From positions 40,663 to 104,662 of the forward strand of contig CACLWL010000003.1 of the NCBI GenBank assembly GCA_902610655.1: a DNA stretch of 64,000 nucleotides. Reading direction: 5' to 3'. The stretch is from an uncultured Pelagibacteraceae bacterium (lineage in GTDB: Bacteria; Pseudomonadota; Alphaproteobacteria; Pelagibacterales; Pelagibacteraceae). Shown piece after piece: positions 54,101-63,307 of this stretch (position 1 is its first letter; each line of letters opens with the position of its first letter). The notes under the pieces are model-generated. The model was given only the letters and a program-made list of their open reading frames with translations. It ran no database searches and had not been told where the DNA came from. Position numbers and translations under genes: made by a program.

Positions 54101-55489
54101 AATTACGATGAGCCCATCATAGTTGTAAAACAAAGTTTTTTAAATAGTTTAAACAAAATAATATTTAAAAATATTAAACATTATTATTATTTTTGTGAAC
54201 CAAGTTATTACTTTGATGACCACGAAAATATTATTTATAATAAATTTTGGAAAGAAGAAGATAAATTTGAGTTTCCAAAATCAATAAAATTTAATCAAAT
54301 AGAAACTTTAAATATAATTGGCGGACGAGACGTTAATATAAAAACATTATTAAAAAATATTAATACTTTAAATTTAAAACAAATAGTACTATCAAATTGT
54401 ATAGGTACTAAAAGAGAAATACCTTACTTACCAAATTTAGAAAATTTAATTCTTGAAGACAAATATACAAAAAAATCAAAAAGTTTTTCAAAGTTTTCAA
54501 ACTTACCAAATCTTAAAAATATAGAGTTATTACAACTATTCAATCGCGAAGATAATGGACATAGGTGGATGACAACGGAATTTGATTTTACCGATATTTA
54601 TAAATTATCAAAAATAGAGTATTTAAAATTGGATAATATAAATCCTGAATATTTACCTCCATTGAAAACCTTGACCAACATTGAAGAGCTCAACATATCT
54701 TTGAAACTTATCACCGGCGATATGTACAGCGATGAAGGTACAATTGATAAAAATTTAATTGATGAGGATTTTGAATTTTTAAATTCTTATAAAAATCTTA
54801 AAAAATTAACAATACTCATACCAAGAAATACTTCATCTGTTGAAGGTCCAAAGTTATTCACATTTGTTAGTAAAAATTTAGAAGAATTGGAATTGGAGAT
54901 TTCTTATTCTGATGAAAATATAGGGAAAGGAAATAATACTATTAAATATATTTGTAAAAAATTTAAAAAATTAAAAAAATTAAAATTAAAAATTTTTAGA
55001 AATGAAAATTTTGAGGATAGCAAAAAATCTAACATCACTTATTTTAGAAAAACGGGAGAAAAATGGGAGTATAATAAGGATGGACCTAGACCATTCAAAC
55101 TAGACATGAAAATAGTTTCTAAATTAAAGCATTTAGAAAACTTTACATTTAGACAAAATTATAACGATGCAATGGGTTATAAAATTTTAAATCCAATTAG
55201 CATTACAAAAATGAGCAAGATTAAAACACTAAATATCGAAAATAAAAAATTTTCCTCTAAAGATTTAGAAATTATTAAAAAAATTACTACTGGTAAAAGA
55301 GATAAGTTTTTAAATGAAAAAAAGAAAAAAGATAAATCTATAACAAGCGAATATAGTTTATCAGAGAAAGACAAAAAAACTTATGACAAACTAGATAAAG
55401 AAATTAATTTTGGGAGCCCTTATACTGATTATGCTTATGATCAAATTCAAGATATTCTAAAAGAAAGAAAGAAAAAAACTAAAAAATAA
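51149..55489 (+). CDS. Giant leucine-rich-repeat protein with DUF4241-like beta domains (1446 residues)
   Basis: The largest gene in the window. The N-terminus has a beta domain with ISVGNGADGAYPVWVGVDKS (about 62-81) and KIFDMNINSGAIAIADHGGHFGFEHHDF (His/Gly-rich, about 137-164); a related block, ISVKNGKYPCYVHSY...VFVTIEGIEGCYL, recurs at about 372-410, so the domain is probably duplicated. The 'G-dG-YPV(w/y)V' pattern resembles DUF4241. Two LRR regions follow: about 450-560 (LKKLKKLKLVSCDIS, LPNLERLVIDD) and 1050-1400 (LNLKQIVLSNC, LPNLENLILED, LPNLKNIELLQL, TNIEELNISLKL), typical irregular bacterial LRRs. No signal peptide or membrane span, so cytoplasmic. LRRs and the operon partners suggest target recognition; function unknown. 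Confidence 0.8.
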   Translation: MSKQSKDPFPITDVYHVTDTLVDAATVVVTDLCENLSSSIDTYDESILEDIKKINTKKYNSISVGNGADGAYPVWVGVDKSNKVRKIFASVNGGLTGGFSFFDKEIKRKLVSWSFNKTDINDQFFFKSSNKKKRIKIFDMNINSGAIAIADHGGHFGFEHHDFVTEALNEKYFKIGNIYQNNYPIGLFNFHYGEKKASSSASFQSSKIHDKKVVSLSEFKEIKFTEFLSRLLDENCYPTRYIFEKYLEEENSYKDHIVDLKIKNEELSANYLADRLPKALEILKKQNKILFGKNFKEVNNLRKVQFENFIQLIIKDIKFPELNAQTSTIKGKKIEEKKNKLSVEKPGLPYIQDTFFSGYKLKPEPSLEESATISVKNGKYPCYVHSYSQKSEYDDYDYENVFVTIEGIEGCYLNRNKDGEIFFDKSFRESLSLKELIQKKSKTISLDKIDLRKTNNLDELKKINFVEDLTLHGFQDFENWNGLSKLKKLKKLKLVSCDISFTTAVNFFKNLYSLPNLERLVIDDSSNIPTPGLSKFPKNLYFKKLKSYEINFRKDWMKAEHENYQNYQGYGGENLWFLTAHLPNIYQFPNFEKFKSLEKINLYNYFTEDQREGQLFNFEDNFFSDYIPKINQVCKNSNVKEIIIHGYRFKDLNELTSTRFLDAAIKLTSNTKAKLNGINQSSLNKILKKPLSASKEKINKIILSNKVEEIHDQKLTSLKDNCATLNYFSILNDKENKTLLNDVFSKPVEELTIKSAYQFFRSELMYSDTFEPVEEFIGENKHLRKLIIEEDGLSLDDYGDMEGMFGHQESQYLNRFVLRSIKKNKRLKVIFRHTKLKSDPNQKLDLDKSIDCERYIKIFEMFRILDDSNDLKNRFSIENLNRKEIDMIVEKFFIEKVNSIIVIDDNWGWNDSKFVRDVEFFDKFINFEDLNPFSINQEKINFSLTYDGDKNYPKESKFMNEMFDGEKFYKFSWVKFTHFLNRENNYDEPIIVVKQSFLNSLNKIIFKNIKHYYYFCEPSYYFDDHENIIYNKFWKEEDKFEFPKSIKFNQIETLNIIGGRDVNIKTLLKNINTLNLKQIVLSNCIGTKREIPYLPNLENLILEDKYTKKSKSFSKFSNLPNLKNIELLQLFNREDNGHRWMTTEFDFTDIYKLSKIEYLKLDNINPEYLPPLKTLTNIEELNISLKLITGDMYSDEGTIDKNLIDEDFEFLNSYKNLKKLTILIPRNTSSVEGPKLFTFVSKNLEELELEISYSDENIGKGNNTIKYICKKFKKLKKLKLKIFRNENFEDSKKSNITYFRKTGEKWEYNKDGPRPFKLDMKIVSKLKHLENFTFRQNYNDAMGYKILNPISITKMSKIKTLNIENKKFSSKDLEIIKKITTGKRDKFLNEKKKKDKSITSEYSLSEKDKKTYDKLDKEINFGSPYTDYAYDQIQDILKERKKKTKK

Positions 55490-55511
55490 TATTTTTAAAC
55501 TTTCCTTCAAA

Positions 55512-55545
55512 AGAACGAGCTATTTATTTATTTTATGTTTAATTT
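55512..55545. repeat. Right copy of the island-flanking direct repeat
   Basis: Bases 55520-55545 match 34769-34794 at 24 of 26 positions, preceded in both by AGAACG. On the minus strand it encodes the last residues (KIKHKINK-stop) of the small membrane gene that follows, while the left copy encodes IKRKINK-stop with no gene attached. This is the pattern left when an element integrates at the 3' end of a gene and recreates that end. No integrase is found between the copies. Confidence 0.5.
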
Positions 55546-55672
55546 TGCTTATTAGGAAAATAGCAATAGCACTTACTACAGCAAATACTTCAAGCGCGTG
55601 ACCAGAGTCGCCAAGTATCATTTGAACAACATAAAATATAATACAAACAACAAACCATACTAGAATCAGCAT
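55520..55672 (-). CDS. Small membrane protein, unknown (50 residues)
   Basis: ATG at 55672 opens a 50-residue frame with two hydrophobic stretches (LILVWFVVCIIFYVVQMIL and LEVFAVVSAIAIFLISKI) joined by GDSGHA, and a basic tail KIKHKINK. Two bases separate it from the tautomerase gene upstream, so it belongs to the fab transcript. Its last codons overlap the flanking repeat. No family recognised. Confidence 0.55.
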   Translation of the reverse strand: MLILVWFVVCIIFYVVQMILGDSGHALEVFAVVSAIAIFLISKIKHKINK

Positions 55673-55674
55673 TT

Positions 55675-56115
55675 TTACTTTTCTATTTGCGAAAGTTTGT
55701 TTTTAAGTTTATTTGATAAACTTTTAAACCATTGCCCTTCTTTACCTGATTCTGGTAGCACCGCACCATATTCAATCATCTGAGAAGGTGGTAAATCAAT
55801 TATATAAACCCACACTTGTGTTTCATCCAATTTTGTTTTTTTTATTAAGATATTTTTCAAATCAGAAATTAATCTATCCTTTGTTTTTTTTGGTCTACCC
55901 GCTCTTATTTGACCAAGCAAAAATAGTGAGGGTTCTTTCACTTTTTTACCACCCATGAAATGATTATTTTTTTTGGTTTTATTAAATATAACTTGAGCAA
56001 AATAAGTATTTGCACCTGTTACTACATTATGAACTTTGGTTATTCCTTTTGCTAAATTATTTTTTTGTTTGGCAGTTAAATTAAAGTTTGAATTGGTAAC
56101 TGTATATGTTGGCAT
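55675..56115 (-). CDS. Tautomerase-superfamily protein (cis-CaaD-like)
   Basis: A 146-residue tautomerase-fold protein. After Met comes the catalytic Pro in MPTYTVTNSNFNLT, followed by the strand-helix-strand of the 4-oxalocrotonate tautomerase/cis-3-chloroacrylic dehalogenase group: FAQVIFNKTKKNNHFMGGKK, LGQIRAGRPKKTKDRL and VWVYIIDLPPSQMIEYG, the second Arg and Arg-Pro being typical of cis-CaaD-like members. The true substrate is unknown; homologues often tautomerise keto-acids. Its start (56115) is directly adjacent to the fabI stop (56116), making it part of the fabA-fabB-fabI transcript. Confidence 0.8.
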   Translation of the reverse strand: MPTYTVTNSNFNLTAKQKNNLAKGITKVHNVVTGANTYFAQVIFNKTKKNNHFMGGKKVKEPSLFLLGQIRAGRPKKTKDRLISDLKNILIKKTKLDETQVWVYIIDLPPSQMIEYGAVLPESGKEGQWFKSLSNKLKNKLSQIEK

Positions 56116-56904
56116 TTATTCACTAATATTTTTTGGGTCAGGCATTCCAACTTTGTTGTATCCAGCATCTACATAATGAATTTCACCTGTTACTCCACTT
56201 GCCATATTACTTAATAAATATAACGCTGAATTTCCAACATCAAGATTGTCCACATTTCTTTTTAAAAAAGAATGATCAGCATTCCATTTGTATAAAAATT
56301 TTGCATCACCAATTGCAGATGCTGCTAAAGTTTTAATTGGACCTGCACTTATAGCGTTTACTCTTACTCCTTTAGATCCAAGATCTCTTGCAAGATATTT
56401 TACACTTGCTTCTAAAGCTGCTTTACAAACACCCATTACATTATAATTAGGTATAGCTTTATTGGCCTCATAACTAAGAGTTATCATGCTTCCACCTTGC
56501 CTCATTATCTTCGAAGCTTCTTTTGCAACTTCTGTAAATGAAAAACATGAAATTAACATACTTCTTAAAAAGTTTTCTCTTGTCGTATTTAGATACTCTC
56601 CTGAAAGTTCTGATTTATCTGAAAATGCTATAGCATGAACTACAAAATCAATTTCTCCCCATTTAGATTTAATATCTTCAAACAGCTTTATAACTTCCTC
56701 TTTTTTTTCTACGTCACAGCTGAAAGTTACATTAGAATTTAATTTTTCAGCTAGAGGAATTACCCTTTTTTTAAGTGCATCTCCTAAATAGGTAAAAGCT
56801 AATTCTGCTCCTGCCTCAGATAATTTTTGAGATATTCCCCAAGCGATAGATCTTTCATTAGCAACACCCATGATCAATCCTTTTTTGCCTTTCATTAAAC
56901 TCAT
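56116..56904 (-). CDS. fabI: Enoyl-[acyl-carrier-protein] reductase (NADH)
   Basis: Last step of each fatty-acid elongation cycle, reducing trans-2-enoyl-ACP. The 262-residue SDR protein has the FabI start LMKGKKGLIMGVANERSIAWGIS (the GVANxxSIAWGIA signature), FVVHAIAFSDKSELSGEY, the active-site pair Tyr...Lys in SYEANKAIPNYNVMGVCKAALEASVKYLA (Y-x6-K), and VNAISAGPIKTLAASAI. Length matches E. coli FabI (262). It is 2 bp after fabB and forms the alphaproteobacterial irr / fabA-fabB-fabI block. Confidence 0.97.
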   Translation of the reverse strand: MSLMKGKKGLIMGVANERSIAWGISQKLSEAGAELAFTYLGDALKKRVIPLAEKLNSNVTFSCDVEKKEEVIKLFEDIKSKWGEIDFVVHAIAFSDKSELSGEYLNTTRENFLRSMLISCFSFTEVAKEASKIMRQGGSMITLSYEANKAIPNYNVMGVCKAALEASVKYLARDLGSKGVRVNAISAGPIKTLAASAIGDAKFLYKWNADHSFLKRNVDNLDVGNSALYLLSNMASGVTGEIHYVDAGYNKVGMPDPKNISE

Positions 56905-56906
56905 TT

Positions 56907-58118
56907 TTAAACTTTCTCAAAAACTAAGGTTGCATTTGTTCCGCCAAATCCAAAGCTATTAGACATGACAGAGTTTAGTGAAACATTTTTTTCGACTTCT
57001 GTTACTATCGAATATTTTTTAGCCTCATCATCCATATCAGTAATGTTTGCTGATGCAGATATGAAGTTATTTTTCATCATTATAAGACTGTAAACAGCTT
57101 CATGAACTGAAGTTGCACCCAATGAATGTCCTGATAATGATTTAGTTGAGCTTATCTTGGGTTTGTAATCTTTAAATACTTCACCAACTGCCTTAAGTTC
57201 AGTAATATCCCCAACAGGAGTAGAGGTCCCATGAGTATTAATATAATCAATTTTATTTTTTGAGGTTTTTAGAGCCATCTGCATGCATCGAGCAGCCCCT
57301 TCCCCAGACGGAGCAACCATATCATAACCGTCTGATGTTGCGCCATATCCTGTTAATTCTGCATAAATTTTTGCGCCTCTCGCTTTTGCATGTTCGTATT
57401 CTTCAAGAACTAAAACACCACCACCGCCTGAAATAACAAATCCATCTCTTGTTTTATCGTAAGGTCTCGATGCCTTATCTGGCGTATCGTTATACTTAGA
57501 TGATAACGCAGTCATTGCATCAAACATTGCAGTCATTGCAAAGTGAACTTCATCACTACCACCTGCAAAAATGACACTCTGTTTTCCTAATTGAATTAAT
57601 TCCATTGCATTTCCTATACAGTGACCACTAGTAGCACATGCAGAACTAATAGTATAATTCACACCTTTAATTTTAAATGGCACAGCAAGAGTTGCTGATG
57701 CAGTACTAGCCATTGTCCTTGGAACAACAAATGGTCCCATTTTTTTTGGATTTTTTTCCCTAGTTTTATCTGCTGCTAAAATTACATTTTCTATAGAAGG
57801 ACCTCCTGATCCCATCACCATTCCGGTAGAAATATTACTCACATCTTTATCTTCTAATCCAGAGTCTTTTACAGCTTCACTCATAGCTACATAATTATAA
57901 GCTGATCCTTTACCCATAAATCTTATCACTTTTCTATCGACATGATCTTCTAATTTTATATTTGGTAATCCATGAACATGGCTTTTAAGATTAAACTCCT
58001 TATATTCCTCAGAAAATGTTATACCTGATTTAGAGTTTAAAAGTGAATTATAAACTTCTTCCTGATTATTTCCCAAACAAGAAACAACACCAATTCCAGT
58101 GATCACCACCCTTTTCAT
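56907..58118 (-). CDS. fabB: 3-oxoacyl-ACP synthase I
   Basis: Elongating condensing enzyme of type II fatty-acid synthesis, required for unsaturated chains with FabA. In 403 residues: [18 protein letters not shown] (1-19), catalytic Cys in [21 protein letters not shown] (about 157-177), first His in [17 protein letters not shown] (about 293-309), [23 protein letters not shown] (second His, about 325-347) and C-terminal [14 protein letters not shown]. Length is standard (406). Its start overlaps the fabA stop by 1 bp, a fabA-fabB couple conserved in alphaproteobacteria. Confidence 0.97.
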   Translation of the reverse strand: MKRVVITGIGVVSCLGNNQEEVYNSLLNSKSGITFSEEYKEFNLKSHVHGLPNIKLEDHVDRKVIRFMGKGSAYNYVAMSEAVKDSGLEDKDVSNISTGMVMGSGGPSIENVILAADKTREKNPKKMGPFVVPRTMASTASATLAVPFKIKGVNYTISSACATSGHCIGNAMELIQLGKQSVIFAGGSDEVHFAMTAMFDAMTALSSKYNDTPDKASRPYDKTRDGFVISGGGGVLVLEEYEHAKARGAKIYAELTGYGATSDGYDMVAPSGEGAARCMQMALKTSKNKIDYINTHGTSTPVGDITELKAVGEVFKDYKPKISSTKSLSGHSLGATSVHEAVYSLIMMKNNFISASANITDMDDEAKKYSIVTEVEKNVSLNSVMSNSFGFGGTNATLVFEKV

Positions 58119-58621
58119 TATTTAAATAATCCAACTTTTAAGTTTTCTGCAGAGTATATTTTTTTATCATCAGCTTTTAATGTACCATTGGCTAATCCAA
58201 CAGTTGTGCCCTCTTTAATTAAAATTCTTTTCATATCAATTTCATAGGTTGCAAGTTTAACATTTTTTAAAACCTCACCTGTAAACTTAACTGTACTAAC
58301 TCCTAATGCCCTTCCCCTGCCAGGGTTTCCAAGCCAACCTAAATAAAATCCAACTAGTTGCCACATTGCATCAAGTCCTAAACATCCAGGCATAACAGGG
58401 TCTTCTTTAAAATGACAATCAAAAAACCATAACTCATTTTTAATGTCTAATTCAGCCTTTAAAATTCCTTTTTTAAAAGTTCCTCCATTTTCTCCAATTT
58501 CAGTAATTCTGTCAAACATGAGCATAGGTGGCAAAGGAAGTTTTGCATTTCCTGGCCCAAAAAGCTCCCCATTTCCACATTTTATCAAATCATCGTAGCT
58601 ATATGCTGATTTTTTTTCCAT
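58118..58621 (-). CDS. fabA: 3-hydroxydecanoyl-ACP dehydratase/isomerase
   Basis: Makes and isomerises the trans-2/cis-3 C10 intermediate that starts unsaturated fatty acids. The 167-residue hot-dog protein shows [15 protein letters not shown], and the signature [32 protein letters not shown] (about 66-97) with the catalytic His and Asp (His71, Asp85 by count). [14 protein letters not shown] follows. Length agrees with E. coli FabA (172). Divergent from the irr gene across 77 bp, and first gene of fabA-fabB-fabI. Confidence 0.98.
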   Translation of the reverse strand: MEKKSAYSYDDLIKCGNGELFGPGNAKLPLPPMLMFDRITEIGENGGTFKKGILKAELDIKNELWFFDCHFKEDPVMPGCLGLDAMWQLVGFYLGWLGNPGRGRALGVSTVKFTGEVLKNVKLATYEIDMKRILIKEGTTVGLANGTLKADDKKIYSAENLKVGLFK

Positions 58622-58698
58622 AAAATTTGTTCTTTAATACTGTATTTATATAATTTACAATATACAATCAGAATTGAACTGATAAATTAGGCAAAATA

Positions 58699-59112
58699 AT
58701 GAGCATTATAAGAAATTTTGATAAAAAACTTAGATCTGTAGGCCTGAGACCTACAAGACAAAGACTAGATATTTGTGAAGTTCTTTTTGATAGAAAAGAA
58801 ACATTTCACTTCACTATTGATGATCTTAGAAAAATTCTTAAAACAAAACTACATACTAAGATTTCTATTGCAACCATTTATAACACAATTAATTCCTTTA
58901 AACATAAAGGTTACATAAAAGAAATTTCATTAAATTCCGAAAAAACTTATTTTGATACAAATGTTACAAATCATCATCATTTTTATAATGAGACAACAAA
59001 TGAACTTATCGACTTTCATGACAGTGATGTTGAGCAATTAAAATTAAGAAAAAATCTACCTGGAAAAAAGATTAAATCTATTGAAGTTTTGGTAAAAGTT
59101 GCAAATAAATAA
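58699..59112 (+). CDS. irr: Iron response regulator Irr (Fur family)
   Basis: A 137-residue Fur-family regulator of the Irr subtype: winged-helix region (about 10-78) with LRPTRQRLDICEVLF and KISIATIYNTINSFKHKGYIKEIS, then YFDTNVTNHHHFYNETTNELIDFHD with the three-His haem/metal motif NHHHF (His92-94) that distinguishes Irr from Fur. Irr is active when haem or iron is scarce and binds the iron control element TTTAGAANNNTTCTAAA. It is divergent from fabA and upstream of katG, the classical alphaproteobacterial irr-fabA neighbourhood. An excellent such element lies 44 bp downstream in front of katG. Confidence 0.93.
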   Translation: MSIIRNFDKKLRSVGLRPTRQRLDICEVLFDRKETFHFTIDDLRKILKTKLHTKISIATIYNTINSFKHKGYIKEISLNSEKTYFDTNVTNHHHFYNETTNELIDFHDSDVEQLKLRKNLPGKKIKSIEVLVKVANK

Positions 59113-59155
59113 CAACTATATTCATTAAGTTTTTTAAAATAGGACAAAAAAGCAC

Positions 59156-61423
<2,268 letters not shown>

Positions 61424-61437
61424 TATATGATTGTTAG

Positions 61438-61683
61438 ATGACTGAATTAACGCAAGGAATATTTCAAACTGGAAAATCATTTTATACCACTAACAAAGGT
61501 TCACTACTCAGAACTTTAATTTATACTATTGGTCACTTTGCAATTGCTATCACAGTTTTAATGTTAATAGCGGATGTAGCTTTTATGATTGCTCTTACAG
61601 ACGCTATTGTAGAACCTTTGGCTAACGCAGTTTGGTATTTTGTTCTGGATAAAATTTGGACAAGTAAATATAAAAAAAAGTAG
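61438..61683 (+). CDS. DUF2061-like small membrane protein
   Basis: An 81-residue inner-membrane protein 14 bp after katG. The sequence LLRTLIYTIGHFAIAITVLMLIADVAFMIALTDAIVEPLANAVWYFVLDKIW fits the DUF2061 family ('R.l.Ka..wR.........wl.tG....A....i.E...n...Y..hErvW'), with two membrane helices and the closing aromatic motif, although the usual HErxW is replaced by LDKIW. Function unknown. Probably cotranscribed with katG, and converges on the next gene with a 3-bp gap. Confidence 0.7.
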   Translation: MTELTQGIFQTGKSFYTTNKGSLLRTLIYTIGHFAIAITVLMLIADVAFMIALTDAIVEPLANAVWYFVLDKIWTSKYKKK

Positions 61684-61686
61684 TAA

Positions 61687-62133
61687 TTAATTTTTACCCC
61701 AAACATTTTCTGTCGTAATCCAACCAGAATAACTCTGACTTGAAACTTCGCACCAATTTTTTTTACATTTTTCTATAACAAATAATCTCCCACTTTTAAT
61801 ATTTGCTAATGGTTTAGAGTTGTAAGTTGGTTTTTTAAAAAGGATTCTGTCAGATAAAACCAATAGCGAATTAATTTTTTTTAATTGAGTCCAATGTATC
61901 CATCCACTGTTTTTTTTGTGATCGATTATTTTTTGAAAATTATCTTTTTTATCTATAATTTTAACTGGTAAATATTTCTTTTTATAAATGAATTTTATAG
62001 GGTAATCCATTCCAGGGCCCATTCTTACATTTACCTTAGAATTTTTAAGCATTAAAAAAAAATCCTCGCTTGAATGTGAATTAGTACAAAAAAAAACTAA
62101 AATCAAAAAAATTATTTTTTTCCACATACACAA
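61687..62133 (-). CDS. Exported bacterial SH3-domain protein
   Basis: A 148-residue protein with a signal peptide (WKKIIFLILVFFCTNSHS). Two SH3b-type domains follow: about 30-82 (KNSKVNVRMGPGMDYPIKFIYKKKYLPVKIIDKKDNFQKI...GWIHWTQL, with the VNVRxGPG signature) and about 88-145 (DRILFKKPTYNSKPLANIKSGRLFVIEKCKKNWCEV...SGWITTENVWG). Such YgiM-like proteins usually bind cell-wall peptides in the periplasm. Alphaproteobacterial homologues are annotated as SH3 domain-containing protein. It overlaps the ThiF-family gene by 22 bp; earlier Met5 start would reduce that overlap. Confidence 0.8.
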   Translation of the reverse strand: MCMWKKIIFLILVFFCTNSHSSEDFFLMLKNSKVNVRMGPGMDYPIKFIYKKKYLPVKIIDKKDNFQKIIDHKKNSGWIHWTQLKKINSLLVLSDRILFKKPTYNSKPLANIKSGRLFVIEKCKKNWCEVSSQSYSGWITTENVWGKN

Positions 62134-62870
62134 TTCTTTTTTTTTGAGAAACTAGATTGTCTAAAAGATAGATTTAACAGATCAATTATTAAAATTTTAT
62201 TCTTTAATTCATTTTTTAGATTTAAAATATTTTTAAGAGCCTCGTTTGCTTGTATGTTACCCACGATACCTGCAACTGGTCCCAAAATCCCGTCTGATTC
62301 ACAATTTAAAACTTCCGCATTAACTTCAGATTGATAGAAGCATTTTAAACATGCTTCATTATTTCTTTTAAAATTAAATGAAAATACATGTCCATCGTAT
62401 TTACTTATAGCCCCTACAATTAAGGTTTTTTTTAATTTACGTGCAAATTTATTTAATAAAAATTTAGTTTTAAAATTGTCAGAGCCATCAATAATAATAT
62501 CAAATTGATTTAATATCTTATCAACATTTTTGATTGTTATTTTACTCTTAAAAATTTTAGTTTTTACATCTGGGTTAATATCCATTATTTTCCTTTTTAA
62601 TACATTAACTTTATATTTTCCGACATCCTTAAACGTATAAATTGACTGTCGGTGAATATTAGATGGATCTATTTTATCGTAATCAATTATACCTAATCGA
62701 CCTACTCCAGCTCTCGACAAATAATCAATAACTGGACATCCAAGACCACCCGCGCCAACAACTAAAACATTTGAATTTAGAATTTTTTTTTGACCAATGG
62801 TACCAACATTTTTCAAAACTATTTGTCTTGAATATTTTTCAATTTGTTTATTTGAGAGATTTTTCTTCAT
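62112..62870 (-). CDS. MoeB/ThiF-family adenylyltransferase (HesA/MoeB/ThiF)
   Basis: A 252-residue E1-like enzyme that adenylates the C-terminus of a ubiquitin-like sulfur carrier (MoaD or ThiS). It has the nucleotide-binding loop VLVVGAGGLGCPVIDYLSRAGVGRLGIIDYDKIDPSNIHRQSIY (about 31-75), DIIIDGSDNFKTKFLLN (about 124-140), and paired cysteines for zinc: CLKCFY (about 176-179) and CVCG near the C-terminus. No rhodanese domain. MoeB or ThiF role cannot be separated from sequence; a thiamine-pathway role would fit the ThiE-like gene at the other end. Overlaps dut by 4 bp. Confidence 0.9.
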   Translation of the reverse strand: MKKNLSNKQIEKYSRQIVLKNVGTIGQKKILNSNVLVVGAGGLGCPVIDYLSRAGVGRLGIIDYDKIDPSNIHRQSIYTFKDVGKYKVNVLKRKIMDINPDVKTKIFKSKITIKNVDKILNQFDIIIDGSDNFKTKFLLNKFARKLKKTLIVGAISKYDGHVFSFNFKRNNEACLKCFYQSEVNAEVLNCESDGILGPVAGIVGNIQANEALKNILNLKNELKNKILIIDLLNLSFRQSSFSKKKNCVCGKK

Positions 62871-63304
62871 TTACCTGTAGATCCAAAACCTCCAGACCCT
62901 CTTACAGTTTCAGGAAGTTCATTTACTTCTTCAAGCTCAATTTTTAGAATTGGTGTAAGAATCATTTGTGCTATTCTATCATCACAATTGACAATAAATT
63001 CTTTTTCTCCGTGATTAAAGATTATAACTTTAAGCTCACCTCTATAATCACTATCAATCGTGCCAGGACTGTTAAGAACTCCAATACTTTGTTTAGCTGC
63101 TAATCCAGACCTCGGTCTTATCTGAACTTCAAATTCTTTTGGAAAAGCTAATGAAATCCCAGTTGGGATAAGAGCGGATGAACCAGGTTTGATACTAATT
63201 GGATTTTTGATGAATGCCATTAAATCCATTCCAGAAGAACCATCAGTTTTATATTTTGGCAATTTAACCCTTTGACCAAGTCTTTTAACTAGAACTTTAA
63301 CCAT
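62867..63304 (-). CDS. dut: Deoxyuridine 5'-triphosphate nucleotidohydrolase (dUTPase)
   Basis: Hydrolyses dUTP to dUMP, keeping uracil out of DNA and feeding thymidylate synthesis. The 145-residue protein has the five family motifs: SSGMDLMAF (I, about 23-31), RPRSGLAAK (II, about 63-71), GVLNSPGTIDSDYRGELKV (III, about 75-93, with the catalytic Asp), DRIAQMIL (IV), and the C-terminal RGSGGFGSTG (V), which closes over the active site. Length agrees with E. coli Dut (151). Located between coaBC and the ThiF-family gene in a tight minus-strand run; the coaBC-dut pair is a classic proteobacterial linkage. Confidence 0.97.
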   Translation of the reverse strand: MVKVLVKRLGQRVKLPKYKTDGSSGMDLMAFIKNPISIKPGSSALIPTGISLAFPKEFEVQIRPRSGLAAKQSIGVLNSPGTIDSDYRGELKVIIFNHGEKEFIVNCDDRIAQMILTPILKIELEEVNELPETVRGSGGFGSTGK

Positions 63305-63307
63305 TGA

